A DNA stretch of 64,000 nucleotides from CBDCGV01 sp965216955 (GCA_965216955.1 CBDCGV010000006.1:66850-130849), one strand, 5' to 3'. Shown: positions 26,915 to 36,268, numbered from the stretch's first letter. Program-made: numbers and translations. The notes: generated from the sequence alone by a model not told the origin.

Positions 26915-28417
26915 TTATAGTTCTTTATAAATCATTAATTTATCAGCAATATTTCTATTATCACTTAAACGTGGTATCTTATTTTGCCCTCCCAATTTCC
27001 CAATCGAATCCATATACATTCTAAAGCTATTGGCCTTCAAACGCGTAATCTTTAACGGCTGCAAAATAGCACCTTCAATTAGATCGTTATAATATATATT
27101 TTGACCACACATTAATTGATCTAATAATAGTCTAAAATTATATAAATCTTCTGGTTCTTTTTCAAATTCTATCAACCATTCATGATACGGCAATTCATCA
27201 GTTACTTCTACCTGCGGTGCCACCGTAAATTCTTTAACAATAGCACCTGTTCTTCTACAAGCTTCTTGCAAGCCGCTCATTACCTCTTCGCCTATCACAT
27301 GCTCTCCAAATGCGGAGATAAAATGCTTTGTCCTACCGGTTACTTTAATTCTATAGGGATTTTTAGAGGTGAACTTTACAGTATCGCCAATTAGATAACC
27401 CCATAGCCCGGCATTGGTGTTTAATACAATAGCATAGTTTTTATCCAATTCCACAGATTCAAGTGCAATTCTTTTAGGATGTATATGGTCTAATTCATTG
27501 ACTGGAATAAACTCATAAAAAATGCCCCCATTCACATTCAACAATAGCCCTTCTGCATCATTTAGTGTACCCTGAAATGCTATAAATCCTTCGGATGCAG
27601 GATAGGTTTCTATCATATCTATTGACTTACCTATAATATCTTGAAACGCTTTTTTGTAAGGCCTAAAATTAACTCCTCCATGCACATACAAATCTAAATT
27701 GGGGAAAACCTCCCCTATAGTTGATTTCCCGGTTCGCTTTAAAACGCTTTCAAAATACATCATTACCCAAGGTGGGATTCCACTAAAAAGGGTCATATCT
27801 TCCTTCAGTGTTTCTGTTACTATAGCTTCTACTTTCTCCTCCCAATCTTCAATACAATTTGTTTGATAAGTCGGTAACCTATTTTTAAGTAAATATGCGG
27901 GAACATGATGATGAACGATGCCTGAAAGTCTGCCAGTTGGCACTCCTCCAACATTATTTAATTCCGGACTTCCCTGAATAAAGATCATCTTCCCATTCAC
28001 AAAATCCGTTTTACCAGTATTTTTGATGTAATACAATAAAGCGAGTCGTGCCGCTTTTACCTGTTCATTTATGGAGGCTTTAGTGATGGGAATATATTTT
28101 GTTCCTGATGTCGTTCCAGATGTTTTCCCAAAATATGCAGGCATTCCAGGCCATAAAACATTGCTTTCTCCCTTTTTAATGCGATCTATATAGGGCCTTA
28201 AATCTTCATAATCTCCAATTGAAACATTTTGCTTAAAGGCCTCATAAGTATTGATCTCTTCAAACTGATGGTCTTTTCCAAAAGCCGTCTTTCTACCTTT
28301 TAAGATCAGTTTTTTAAAAATGGAATTTTGAACGGCTATCGGATCTTTAATAGCACGCTCATTCTTCTGAACTTCAAAAGCGGCAAATGGCTTAGCCAAT
28401 AATGATTTTAAGCTCAT
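26915..28417 (-). CDS. GH3 family acyl-adenylate/amido synthetase-like protein
   Basis: A 500-residue protein of the GH3 family. YFGKTSGTTSGTKYIPIT is the ATP/AMP P-loop-like motif. Later VTGRTKHFISAFGEHV is the adenylate-forming C-terminal hinge motif. Plant GH3 enzymes activate hormones such as jasmonate or auxin and join them to amino acids. The bacterial substrates are unknown. Its position before ilvE, separated by nine bases, may hint at a branched-chain amino acid as acceptor, which is inference only. No signal peptide is present. Confidence 0.88.
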   Translation of the reverse strand: MSLKSLLAKPFAAFEVQKNERAIKDPIAVQNSIFKKLILKGRKTAFGKDHQFEEINTYEAFKQNVSIGDYEDLRPYIDRIKKGESNVLWPGMPAYFGKTSGTTSGTKYIPITKASINEQVKAARLALLYYIKNTGKTDFVNGKMIFIQGSPELNNVGGVPTGRLSGIVHHHVPAYLLKNRLPTYQTNCIEDWEEKVEAIVTETLKEDMTLFSGIPPWVMMYFESVLKRTGKSTIGEVFPNLDLYVHGGVNFRPYKKAFQDIIGKSIDMIETYPASEGFIAFQGTLNDAEGLLLNVNGGIFYEFIPVNELDHIHPKRIALESVELDKNYAIVLNTNAGLWGYLIGDTVKFTSKNPYRIKVTGRTKHFISAFGEHVIGEEVMSGLQEACRRTGAIVKEFTVAPQVEVTDELPYHEWLIEFEKEPEDLYNFRLLLDQLMCGQNIYYNDLIEGAILQPLKITRLKANSFRMYMDSIGKLGGQNKIPRLSDNRNIADKLMIYKEL

Positions 28418-28469
28418 ATTAAGAGAAATAACTTTTAAAAATCATAGCTTCGCGATAAATATACTTTAT

Positions 28470-29696
28470 ATGAATGTACTATTGGTATTAATTATCCTCT
28501 TTATTGTCATCAATTTTATCATTGAGAAGTGCCTAGACTTTCTTAATCTAAATCAATGGAAAAAACCATTGCCGGAAGAAATCAAAGATTTGTACAAAGA
28601 AGATGAATTTGAGAAAGCGAAAGCCTACAACTATGAAAGAGATAGATTCGGGAATATTACTGATATTTTCAGTTTTACGATTACATTACTTATGTTAATT
28701 TTTGGAGGGTTTGCTATTGTTCATAATTGGTCAATACAAATAACCTCCATTCCCTTAATGCAAAGCCTGGTATTTTTTGGAATATTATTCATTGCAAGTG
28801 ATATCATTGGTATCCCTTTTTCATTATATAGCGTTTTCAAAATTGAAGAGCGATATGGTTTCAATAAAATGACGCCAAAATTGTTCTTTATTGATAAAAT
28901 CAAGTCTTATGTTTTAACCATACTTGTTGGTGGCAGTATACTATCAGCATTTATTTGGTTTTATCAAGTAGCAGGCAAACAGTTTTGGATTTATGCATGG
29001 ATACTTTTTACCGGTTTCACATTGTTTTTTACTGTTTTCTATACCAGTTTAATTGTGCCTTTATTTAACAAGCTTAAACCTTTAGAAGAAGGCTCCTTAA
29101 GACAGAAAATAGAAGCCTTTGCTCAAAAAGTAAGTTTTCCCTTAACAAATGTTTTTGTGATTGATGGTTCAAAAAGATCTACCAAAGCCAATGCTTATTT
29201 TAGTGGGATCGGCAAAAAGAAGAGCATTGTTTTATATGACACACTCATGAAAGATCATTCAGAAGAAGAATTAGTTGGCATATTAGCTCATGAAGTGGGG
29301 CATTACAAAAAGAACCATATTATACAGGGTTTTTTAATCTCTACCATTCAAATGGGCATTATGCTGTTTGTTTTATCTAAGACGATTGATAATCCACTTT
29401 TATCGCAAGCATTAGGTGTAGAAAACCCTGCTTTTCACATTGGGTTATTGGCTTTTTCTCTTTTATATAGTCCAATATCCATGATTTTAGGCACCATCAT
29501 GAATCTATGGTCGAGGAGTAACGAATATGAAGCAGATAATTACGCTAAAAACAACTATGCTGCTGCTCCTCTGATCTCGGCGCTTAAAAAGCTATCTACC
29601 AACCATTTAAGCAATCTAAACCCCCATCCAGCCTATGTTTTTATGAACTACTCACATCCACCATTATTAGCAAGAATTAAAAATTTACTGAACTAA
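28470..29696 (+). CDS. M48 family (Ste24/CAAX-type) membrane metalloprotease
   Basis: A 408-residue polytopic membrane protein with the zinc motif HEVGHYKKNH (HExxH) and the downstream glutamate in RSNEYEADNYA. The N-terminal membrane segments and KIEERYGFNKMTPKLFF region match the Ste24 branch. Bacterial members are thought to take part in membrane-protein quality control, since bacteria lack prenylated CAAX proteins. It is divergent from the GH3-ilvE operon. Confidence 0.93.
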   Translation: MNVLLVLIILFIVINFIIEKCLDFLNLNQWKKPLPEEIKDLYKEDEFEKAKAYNYERDRFGNITDIFSFTITLLMLIFGGFAIVHNWSIQITSIPLMQSLVFFGILFIASDIIGIPFSLYSVFKIEERYGFNKMTPKLFFIDKIKSYVLTILVGGSILSAFIWFYQVAGKQFWIYAWILFTGFTLFFTVFYTSLIVPLFNKLKPLEEGSLRQKIEAFAQKVSFPLTNVFVIDGSKRSTKANAYFSGIGKKKSIVLYDTLMKDHSEEELVGILAHEVGHYKKNHIIQGFLISTIQMGIMLFVLSKTIDNPLLSQALGVENPAFHIGLLAFSLLYSPISMILGTIMNLWSRSNEYEADNYAKNNYAAAPLISALKKLSTNHLSNLNPHPAYVFMNYSHPPLLARIKNLLN

Positions 29697-29753
29697 ACAA
29701 ATACTTAACAATTGTTGAAAGTAAGAATGTCCAAAGTATTCAACCAAATTCGC

Positions 29754-29762
29754 TATCTTTGC
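29754..29762 (+). promoter_or_regulatory. -7 promoter box for rplU-rpmA
   Basis: TATCTTTGC, a perfect TAnnTTTG box with trailing C, 27 bases before the rplU start. It is identical to the rpsU box. Confidence 0.6.
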
Positions 29763-29788
29763 ACCTCGAAATTAAATAAGACAATATC

Positions 29789-30097
29789 ATGTTTGCAATA
29801 GTAGAAATAGGTGGTCAACAATTCAAAGTAGAAAAGGACAATGAAATCTTTGTAAATAGATTAGATGCTGCAGAAGGAGATTCTGTAGACTTTGATAATG
29901 TATTACTAGTAGATAAAGAAGGTGCTGTACAAGTTGGAACTCCTAATGTCTCTGGAACAATAGTAAAAGCAAAAGTATTAGAGCACCTCAAAGGAGATAA
30001 AGTAACAGTATTTAAAAAGAAAAGAAGAAAGGGTTATAAAGTTACCAATGGTCATAGAGACTATTTAACGAAGATCAAAATCGAAGCAATCGGGTAA
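29789..30097 (+). CDS. rplU: 50S ribosomal protein L21
   Basis: A 102-residue protein, IVEIGGQQFKVEKDNEIFV at the start and KKRRKGYKVTNGHRDYLTKI at the end, both L21 signatures. It binds 23S rRNA. Length is normal, without the C-terminal extension sometimes seen in Bacteroidota L21. It is followed by rpmA, the usual order. Confidence 0.97.
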   Translation: MFAIVEIGGQQFKVEKDNEIFVNRLDAAEGDSVDFDNVLLVDKEGAVQVGTPNVSGTIVKAKVLEHLKGDKVTVFKKKRRKGYKVTNGHRDYLTKIKIEAIG

Positions 30098-30142
30098 AAT
30101 CAATAAGGATAGCATTTTTATTCTTATAAAAATTTAAAAGAC

Positions 30143-30784
30143 ATGGCACATAAAAAAGGAGTTGGATCCAGTAAAAACGGTAGAGAATCAGAAAGTAAAC
30201 GCTTAGGTGTTAAAATTTATGGTGGTCAATATGCTAAAGCTGGAAACATCATCATAAGACAAAGAGGAACCAAGTTCCATCCTGGTGATGGTGTTGGATT
30301 AGGAAAAGATCATACCATCTTTGCAGTTACCGATGGTACCGTTTTTTTTAGAAGAAAGAAAAACAACAGAACCTATGTTTCTGTTTTACCAGAAGGGCTA
30401 GCACTGAAAGAAGTAGCTGAGACAGTTGCTCCTGTTAAGAAAAAGGCTGCTCCAAAGAAAGAAGAAGCAACGAATAAAGAAGAAGCTATTACTGAAGTAA
30501 AAAAAGCCGCTCCTAAAGCTAAAACAGAAGGAGATGATTTTACAAAAATAGAAGGTATCGGTCCTAAAATTTCAGGTTTATTGAAAGATGCATCTATTGC
30601 AACCTTTAAAGATCTTGCAGATAGCGATATTGAAAAAATCAAAGCTATCTTAGAAGATGCGGGGGGCAGATATAAAGCACATGATCCTACTACTTGGCCT
30701 CAGCAAGCTCAAATGGCTGCTGATGGCCAATGGGATGAGTTAAAAAAATGGCAGGATGAATTAGACGGCGGAAAAGAAAAATAG
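30143..30784 (+). CDS. rpmA: 50S ribosomal protein L27 with a C-terminal HhH extension
   Basis: Residues 1-85 are a normal L27 (MAHKKGVGSSKNGRESESKR at the start, QRGTKFHPGDGVGLGKDHT later), which sits near the peptidyl-transferase centre. The whole protein is 213 residues, more than twice the usual length. A lysine/alanine-rich linker (about 92-128) leads to an extension with a helix-hairpin-helix motif, FTKIEGIGPKISGLLKDA, and a TWPQQAQMAADGQWDEL segment. HhH motifs bind nucleic acid backbone non-specifically. There is no frameshift or second start between the parts, so it appears to be a true fusion. Confidence 0.95.
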   Translation: MAHKKGVGSSKNGRESESKRLGVKIYGGQYAKAGNIIIRQRGTKFHPGDGVGLGKDHTIFAVTDGTVFFRRKKNNRTYVSVLPEGLALKEVAETVAPVKKKAAPKKEEATNKEEAITEVKKAAPKAKTEGDDFTKIEGIGPKISGLLKDASIATFKDLADSDIEKIKAILEDAGGRYKAHDPTTWPQQAQMAADGQWDELKKWQDELDGGKEK

Positions 30785-30805
30785 TTTTCTACTCCTTAAA
30801 AAAAC

Positions 30806-30839
30806 AAAAGCGTTCAATGAATAATTGAGCGCTTTTTTT
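30806..30839 (+). terminator. Terminator after rpmA
   Basis: AAAAGCGTTCAAT and ATTGAGCGCTTTT pair with one mismatch around a five-base loop and run into TTT. It ends the rplU-rpmA transcript and its A-rich flank may also serve the convergent lipoprotein gene. Confidence 0.8.
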
Positions 30840-30928
30840 ATTTAGAGATTCTCACAACCAAAAAGGGGGAGATTTCAAAAGAAATATCCCCCTCCAAGCA
30901 AAATCAAAAAAAACTATGTGTTTACTTA

Positions 30929-31837
30929 TTATTGTTCATCCATATCATCTTCGTCTTCATAATCATCTTCATAATCATCCCAATCTTCAAACTCATCACA
31001 ATCATCTGCTATAGCTTCAAACTCACTGCTATTATTAATCGTTTGTTGCTCTCCATTATCTAAAACAATTTGTATCGGATAAACGAAGTCAGGTTCGTTT
31101 TCAAAGTCAACATCTAAACTGTCATCTTCTATCTCCAATGAATCTAGATCATCATAGTTATTTTCGTACCAATCAAAAACTGCCTGATCTAAGGTTTCAT
31201 AGTCATCAAAACTTTGTACTTCTCCCCCAGGGAAATTAACACTTACTGGAAATACTAAATCAAAGCACTCTTCTTCCTCATATTCATCACCATTATCATC
31301 ATACCACTCATCTAACAAATCCCACAATTCATCTTCATCATTTACTGTTAATGTTGTTCCATCTGGAAGCTCTATATTCATAGGAAACTGCCATTCTTCA
31401 TCGTCACAATCAAAATCCTCCCATAGATAATCCTCTAATTCCTCATCAGTACAAGCCCTATAATTAGTCACTCCTTCACACTCTGCAATACATGCACTTT
31501 CGTAAATCTCTCCAGATTCAGTACAAACCGGATCAAATAAATAAGATAACTCTTGATCTGATAATGATGCTAAAGCAGCATCTATTTTTGCATCTATTTC
31601 GTTTTCTGTTAAGTTCTCCCAATCAATGTTATCAAAAAAAGCATAGCAACCACAATCATTAATGACGGTTGAATCGCCATCTGCAAATTTAGCCGCTGCT
31701 CCAATTGCTCTTAGATTAACATCTGCCGGCCCGCTATTATTTCTTGAAACGTCTTCTGTTTGATTGCAACTCATAAACATAAGTGTGGCAAATAGCAGTG
31801 GCATAATCTTGATTAATAATTTTCTTGTTTTAGTCAT
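30929..31837 (-). CDS. Very acidic lipoprotein with a Kazal-like motif and threefold repeat
   Basis: A 302-residue lipoprotein; lipobox cysteine at C24 (LMFMSC). A Kazal-like cysteine pattern appears as CGCYAFFDN, then after a ~40-residue helical insert DPVCTESGEIYESACIAECEG and a final cysteine in NYRACTD. After it come three related ~60-residue units, each starting with a strand pair (FPMNIELPDGTTLTV, FPVSVNFPGGEVQSF, YPIQIVLDNGEQQTI), the first two running into acidic helices (WDLLDEWYDDN, FDWYENN). The tail is almost all Asp/Glu. It lies last in the sigma/FecR/TonB receptor cassette. Function is unknown; the inhibitor idea is inference. Confidence 0.72.
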   Translation of the reverse strand: MTKTRKLLIKIMPLLFATLMFMSCNQTEDVSRNNSGPADVNLRAIGAAAKFADGDSTVINDCGCYAFFDNIDWENLTENEIDAKIDAALASLSDQELSYLFDPVCTESGEIYESACIAECEGVTNYRACTDEELEDYLWEDFDCDDEEWQFPMNIELPDGTTLTVNDEDELWDLLDEWYDDNGDEYEEEECFDLVFPVSVNFPGGEVQSFDDYETLDQAVFDWYENNYDDLDSLEIEDDSLDVDFENEPDFVYPIQIVLDNGEQQTINNSSEFEAIADDCDEFEDWDDYEDDYEDEDDMDEQ

Positions 31838-31947
31838 AATAAATGTGTTTTAGATTAAGAATACATTACCATGACAAATCAAAAATCATTATCCCCTATC
31901 TAGTTTTTAAGTTCTAAAAACCAAGTGTCCTTTAAAAAAATAATTAG

Positions 31948-34635
31948 CTATTTACCAAAGAAAAATCGGTAGCTTATAGATGGCAGGATACCAATTAAGG
32001 AAACATCTCGCTGAGTATCATTATTAGAGCCAATAACATTGTCTTCAATGTAAGCATAAACCACATTGCGTCTATTGTATAAATTATTTACTCCCAAATT
32101 AATTACATGTTTGCCTGCATCTCCCTGCTCCCACTCCATTTTAATACCAATATCTAATTGATGAAAGGGTTTTATTCGATAAGCATTAATACCTGAAACC
32201 AACTCACCACTACCTTCTATCAAATTTGCCGGCAAGAGGGTAAACCGTTGCTTAGCAAGTGTTATCGGAAATCCAGACCCTAAATACCAATTAGCAGTAA
32301 CGCTTATATTTTTTGAGATTTCTTGGAAAAAGCCAAGCTTTAAATCGTGCCTTCTATCATATCTGTATGGGAAATACTTACCACCGTTCAACTCATCGTA
32401 TTGTCGAAAGGCCCATGATAATGTATAAGCTCCAGTAATTCCTCCGCTATTCCATTTTTTATAAATATTTGTTTCTATACCATAAGACTTACCGTTACCA
32501 ATAATTATATCATCTTCCCAAAAGGAAGCATCAATCTGTGCATTAAGAGAAAGGTCCGCTCCTAAAGCATATCTAATCAAATTATACATTCTTTTGTAAT
32601 AACCTTCAATAGAAAAACTTACTTTTTTGCTGTTTTGATAAGTTATTTTTCCAGAAGTCTGCCAAGCATGTTGTGGTTTTACATTATCTGTAGAAGGCAC
32701 CCAAAGATCGTGCGGCAAGCCTCCTCCCGTACTCGATACAACATGACTATACTGAGTATGTTTCATAAATGAAAAGTGAACACTCCAATTTCTATTTAAA
32801 TAAGTTGTAAGCGCTAACCTAGGTTCACCGCTAACATAGACTTTTCCCTGAGTAAAAAGAGAAGACAATCTAACTCCAGCTGTCAAATGAATATGCTTCC
32901 ACTGTATAGCATCTTGAAAATAAACACTTAGTTCTGAGCTATACAAATATTCTCCATCAAATAAGTTGTTAAGTTCATTATTCACAGAATCCAGAATTGC
33001 TGTATTGATATCTTCAGTATAACTATAAGCTCCAGGCGCATATCTTCTATTTATATTTTGAAACCCAAATTCAATAAAGTGTTTATTATTTAATACAAAA
33101 TCTCCATCCCATTTGATATTAAAATCACGAATTGAAGAATTATAATTCGATAAAATATCCTCTTCATCAAAAGAAACATCCTCACCATCGTCTTCTTCAA
33201 AAGAATATTCATTGTATAAAAAGCTATTGTAATTAAAGAAGCTATAACTAAATATCAGATTACCAAAAAAATTGTTTTTTAACATATGATTCCATCGAAC
33301 TGAAAAAAGCATGTTGCCCCAATCATATTCACTCTGTGATTCTTCTTCATATACATATGCAGTATCTTCCTCTTCTTCAGCTTCATTTTCTTCTTCATAA
33401 GATGTTTCGTCTGTTAACAAATCGCCTCCTTTGTAAAAATTAAAATATAGCTTATGGTATTTAGGTAATAGAGTATGTATTTTAAAATTCACATCATAGA
33501 AAGAATATTCATTTTGTCCTTCTTCTCCATTATTCGCCTTTTTGTTCGATGTTGTTTTTTTAACAAATGGATCTACAATTGATTTCCTCGCTGAGATAGA
33601 GACGCCCATTTTCTCTTTAATTATCGGCACCTCTATATGTGCCTTGGCACTTGCAGAGCTTATCCCTACATTCCCTTTTACTTTTCTTAGGCTCCCTTCA
33701 TTTGCATATAAGTCAAAAACCGATGACAAGTAACCTCCATACTTCGCCGGAACTCCAGACTTATAAAACTTTACATCTTTAGTCGCGTCGGTATTAAAAA
33801 TACTTAACAAACCAAATGCATGAGAGGGATTATAAATAGAAGCTCCATCAACCAATATTTGATTCTGATCTGCACTACCACCTCTAACATGCCACCCTCC
33901 TAAAGCATCAGCATATGCCTGCACTCCGTTTGAAGAACGCAACAGCTGTACATAATCTTCTTCTCCTCCTAAGGCTATTACTCGCTTTAAATGATGGCTT
34001 TTATATTGTTGTTTGGCTGCCTTGTTTATAGGAAAATCTCGTTCAATCTCATTTTGAGACTTCTCTGATGTTATTAATACTTCTTCTAATCTTGTTCCTC
34101 GCTGCAGCTTATATCGACTTACATCGATGTTCTTATTAATATTAAAAGGTTTTGACTCATATCCAATATAACTAACATTGAACGTTGAATTTTCAGTGGG
34201 CAATTCTAAACTAAAAAAACCATATTCATTGGTAACCGCAAGCAATTCACCATTACTAGATTTTATATGCGCCCCAATTAAGGGCTCTAAAGATGCTGCA
34301 TCTTCTACAAAACCAGAAATAACAGTAGTTGTAGCCTTCGATTTAAATATTACAACACGATTGTTTCGATATTTAAAAGTATTACCACTTTGATCCAAAA
34401 GCTTTTTAAGGATTTCATCAATGCTTTTATCACTGAAATTATAATCCTGTCGATTATTATCAAAAGCGTTAGAACTAAAGGAAATTGAAATGCCTGATAT
34501 CTTTTCCAGTTCTGCCAACGACTCAGCAACCGTTGCCTGTTTTAAACTAAAAGAATATACCTCCTTTCCGATTTGAGAGATAGCTAACTGAAAGCAAAAA
34601 ATAAAGTATAAACTTAAAAAAGTAGTTTTATTCAA
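31948..34635 (-). CDS. TonB-dependent receptor with STN signalling domain
   Basis: An 895-residue outer-membrane receptor. After the signal peptide (SQIGKEVYSF) comes a secretin/TonB N-terminal (STN) domain (about 25-100) with FDNNRQDYNFSDKSIDEILK. A carboxypeptidase-like domain (TTTVISGFVEDAASLEPLIG), a plug with SGVPAKYGGYLSSVFDL, and a beta barrel ending in an aromatic strand (SISYRFFFGK) follow. The STN domain relays substrate binding to the FecR protein encoded upstream. The substrate is unknown. No SusD-like gene accompanies it; the acidic Kazal-like lipoprotein takes that place. Confidence 0.92.
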   Translation of the reverse strand: MNKTTFLSLYFIFCFQLAISQIGKEVYSFSLKQATVAESLAELEKISGISISFSSNAFDNNRQDYNFSDKSIDEILKKLLDQSGNTFKYRNNRVVIFKSKATTTVISGFVEDAASLEPLIGAHIKSSNGELLAVTNEYGFFSLELPTENSTFNVSYIGYESKPFNINKNIDVSRYKLQRGTRLEEVLITSEKSQNEIERDFPINKAAKQQYKSHHLKRVIALGGEEDYVQLLRSSNGVQAYADALGGWHVRGGSADQNQILVDGASIYNPSHAFGLLSIFNTDATKDVKFYKSGVPAKYGGYLSSVFDLYANEGSLRKVKGNVGISSASAKAHIEVPIIKEKMGVSISARKSIVDPFVKKTTSNKKANNGEEGQNEYSFYDVNFKIHTLLPKYHKLYFNFYKGGDLLTDETSYEEENEAEEEEDTAYVYEEESQSEYDWGNMLFSVRWNHMLKNNFFGNLIFSYSFFNYNSFLYNEYSFEEDDGEDVSFDEEDILSNYNSSIRDFNIKWDGDFVLNNKHFIEFGFQNINRRYAPGAYSYTEDINTAILDSVNNELNNLFDGEYLYSSELSVYFQDAIQWKHIHLTAGVRLSSLFTQGKVYVSGEPRLALTTYLNRNWSVHFSFMKHTQYSHVVSSTGGGLPHDLWVPSTDNVKPQHAWQTSGKITYQNSKKVSFSIEGYYKRMYNLIRYALGADLSLNAQIDASFWEDDIIIGNGKSYGIETNIYKKWNSGGITGAYTLSWAFRQYDELNGGKYFPYRYDRRHDLKLGFFQEISKNISVTANWYLGSGFPITLAKQRFTLLPANLIEGSGELVSGINAYRIKPFHQLDIGIKMEWEQGDAGKHVINLGVNNLYNRRNVVYAYIEDNVIGSNNDTQRDVSLIGILPSISYRFFFGK

Positions 34636-34648
34636 TCTAAACGAAGTT

Positions 34649-35638
34649 TTAATAGCAATTGCCTCCTGTTATTTGCAATGTATCATTAGCATCAGAAATT
34701 TCGCAGCCAAAAATATCTTGTAAATCTTCTAGTACATCTTCTAAGTTAGCATTTTCATACTTTCCAGAAAAACGGCATTCTGTTAATGTTTTTCCTTCTA
34801 TGACTACTTTTCGCTTAAAAACGCCACTTATAGTTTTCAGTACTTCAGGAACGTATTCGTCATTAAACACCAACGTTTTAGTTTTCCAAAACAGTTCGTT
34901 TAGATCTGTTAGCTCTTGTTTAGTAAATTGCTGATTACCAGCATTAAAAGATGCCATTTCGTCGCCACCTAAGAGTACTTTCTTTTGGGTTTTATATCCC
35001 ATAACGCTTACCTTTCCCTCCTCTACCAAAACATTAGTAATCTCCTCTTTTTTATTAACATTGAATTTTGTTCCTAAAACTACAATCTGAACATCCTCAG
35101 CGTTAACAGTGAACGGCGCACCATTTTGCTTAGCAACATCAAAAAATGCTTCTCCTGATAAAACAATGGTTCTATCTTTTATAAACCTCTTGCGGTATTT
35201 AATAGAAGTATTTTCATTTAACCATACGTATGACCCATCAGGCAACTCTACTTTTTTACTTGTATTCACTAATGTTGAAACTGTTTTAAAGCCTGTATTT
35301 TGATAGATAGAAAGCGTTCCCCAACCAATTCCCACCAGTAGCAATATCGATGCTGCAATTCTAAGCCATGAGTTAGATTTTCGAATTCGCTTTTCAGTGT
35401 TGATATTAGTTTGAGCTAAATTGTTTGTCTTAACAAAAGTATCCCAAGCATCATTTACTTCCTTCTCTGATAATTGAATATTCAAACGTTTACGGGGTTT
35501 CCACACCTTAACCAGCTCTTGATAGTATTCAAAGTTCTCTTCCGAGTCAGAAAGCCAGATGTTTAACGCATCTAGTTCTTCCTCTGAAATATTGCCATTC
35601 AGCTTTTTATAAATTAATAATGTAGATGTTTCGTTCAT
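34649..35638 (-). CDS. FecR family anti-sigma factor
   Basis: A 329-residue single-pass inner-membrane protein. The cytoplasmic N-terminus is the sigma-binding part. A membrane helix lies at about 92-108 (IAASILLLVGIGW), then the periplasmic FecR domain with VELPDGSYVWLNENTSIKY, GEAFFDVAK and FTVNAEDVQIVVLGTKFNV. The C-terminal domain contacts the receptor's STN domain. It sits between the sigma gene and the receptor gene, the standard order. Confidence 0.94.
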   Translation of the reverse strand: MNETSTLLIYKKLNGNISEEELDALNIWLSDSEENFEYYQELVKVWKPRKRLNIQLSEKEVNDAWDTFVKTNNLAQTNINTEKRIRKSNSWLRIAASILLLVGIGWGTLSIYQNTGFKTVSTLVNTSKKVELPDGSYVWLNENTSIKYRKRFIKDRTIVLSGEAFFDVAKQNGAPFTVNAEDVQIVVLGTKFNVNKKEEITNVLVEEGKVSVMGYKTQKKVLLGGDEMASFNAGNQQFTKQELTDLNELFWKTKTLVFNDEYVPEVLKTISGVFKRKVVIEGKTLTECRFSGKYENANLEDVLEDLQDIFGCEISDANDTLQITGGNCY

Positions 35639-35671
35639 ATATCGTTTACAATAATGACAATAAAAAAAGCA

Positions 35672-36268
35672 TTACCCCCTATCTAAATATGCCAAAATCA
35701 ATAATATTATAATCAATGTATTGTAATTCTTAAGGGCTATTCTTAATTGCTTAAGTGCCTTTGTCATCTGATTCTCAATTGTTTTCTTAGAAATATTTAG
35801 TTCCTCCGATATTTCTTGATGACTTTTACCTTCAAATCTTTTCAATAAAAAAATTGCTTTACATCTATCTGGCAATTCATCAATAGCTTTTTTAAGGTGC
35901 TCATTTAACTCTTCAAACTCTAGCTTTTCATGCGAAGAGTTTTCTAATTCTTCACCGACATTACCTTCATATCCCACTACCCTCTTAAGTCGCTTATACT
36001 CATTGATAGACCTATTAATAACAGCTCTCTTTAGATAGGGCTTTAAAGCTGATTTTATCTTTAAAGACGACCTCTTATGCCATAATTCACTTAAGACCTC
36101 TTGAACAATATCTTTTGATTTTTCCCTATCAAATAAAATATAATTTGCCGCATCTATAAGATACTCATAGTGCGTATAAAATATTTGTTTCATAGCCCTG
36201 TTTTCTCCCCTTTCTAAACCAGAAAGCAGCGCTTTTTCATCAATATAATATACTTTATTTTTATTCAA
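35672..36268 (-). CDS. ECF sigma factor, FecI-like
   Basis: A 198-residue sigma-70 protein of the Bacteroidota extracytoplasmic-function type. Region 2 spans roughly 25-95 (YILFDREKSKDIVQEVLSEL), and region 4 about 125-180 (ELPDRCKAIFLLKRFEGKSH then EISEELNISKKTIENQMTKA). A hydrophobic C-terminus (LIIILLILAYL) is unusual for a sigma factor and could reach the membrane. It is the first gene of the cassette and is released when the receptor signals through FecR. Confidence 0.93.
   Translation of the reverse strand: MNKNKVYYIDEKALLSGLERGENRAMKQIFYTHYEYLIDAANYILFDREKSKDIVQEVLSELWHKRSSLKIKSALKPYLKRAVINRSINEYKRLKRVVGYEGNVGEELENSSHEKLEFEELNEHLKKAIDELPDRCKAIFLLKRFEGKSHQEISEELNISKKTIENQMTKALKQLRIALKNYNTLIIILLILAYLDRG

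Noticed and set aside
31638..31740. Second signal in the acidic lipoprotein suggesting two fused genes
   Set aside because: One continuous frame with one lipobox and no internal start context; the cysteine-rich and repeat parts belong to one protein.
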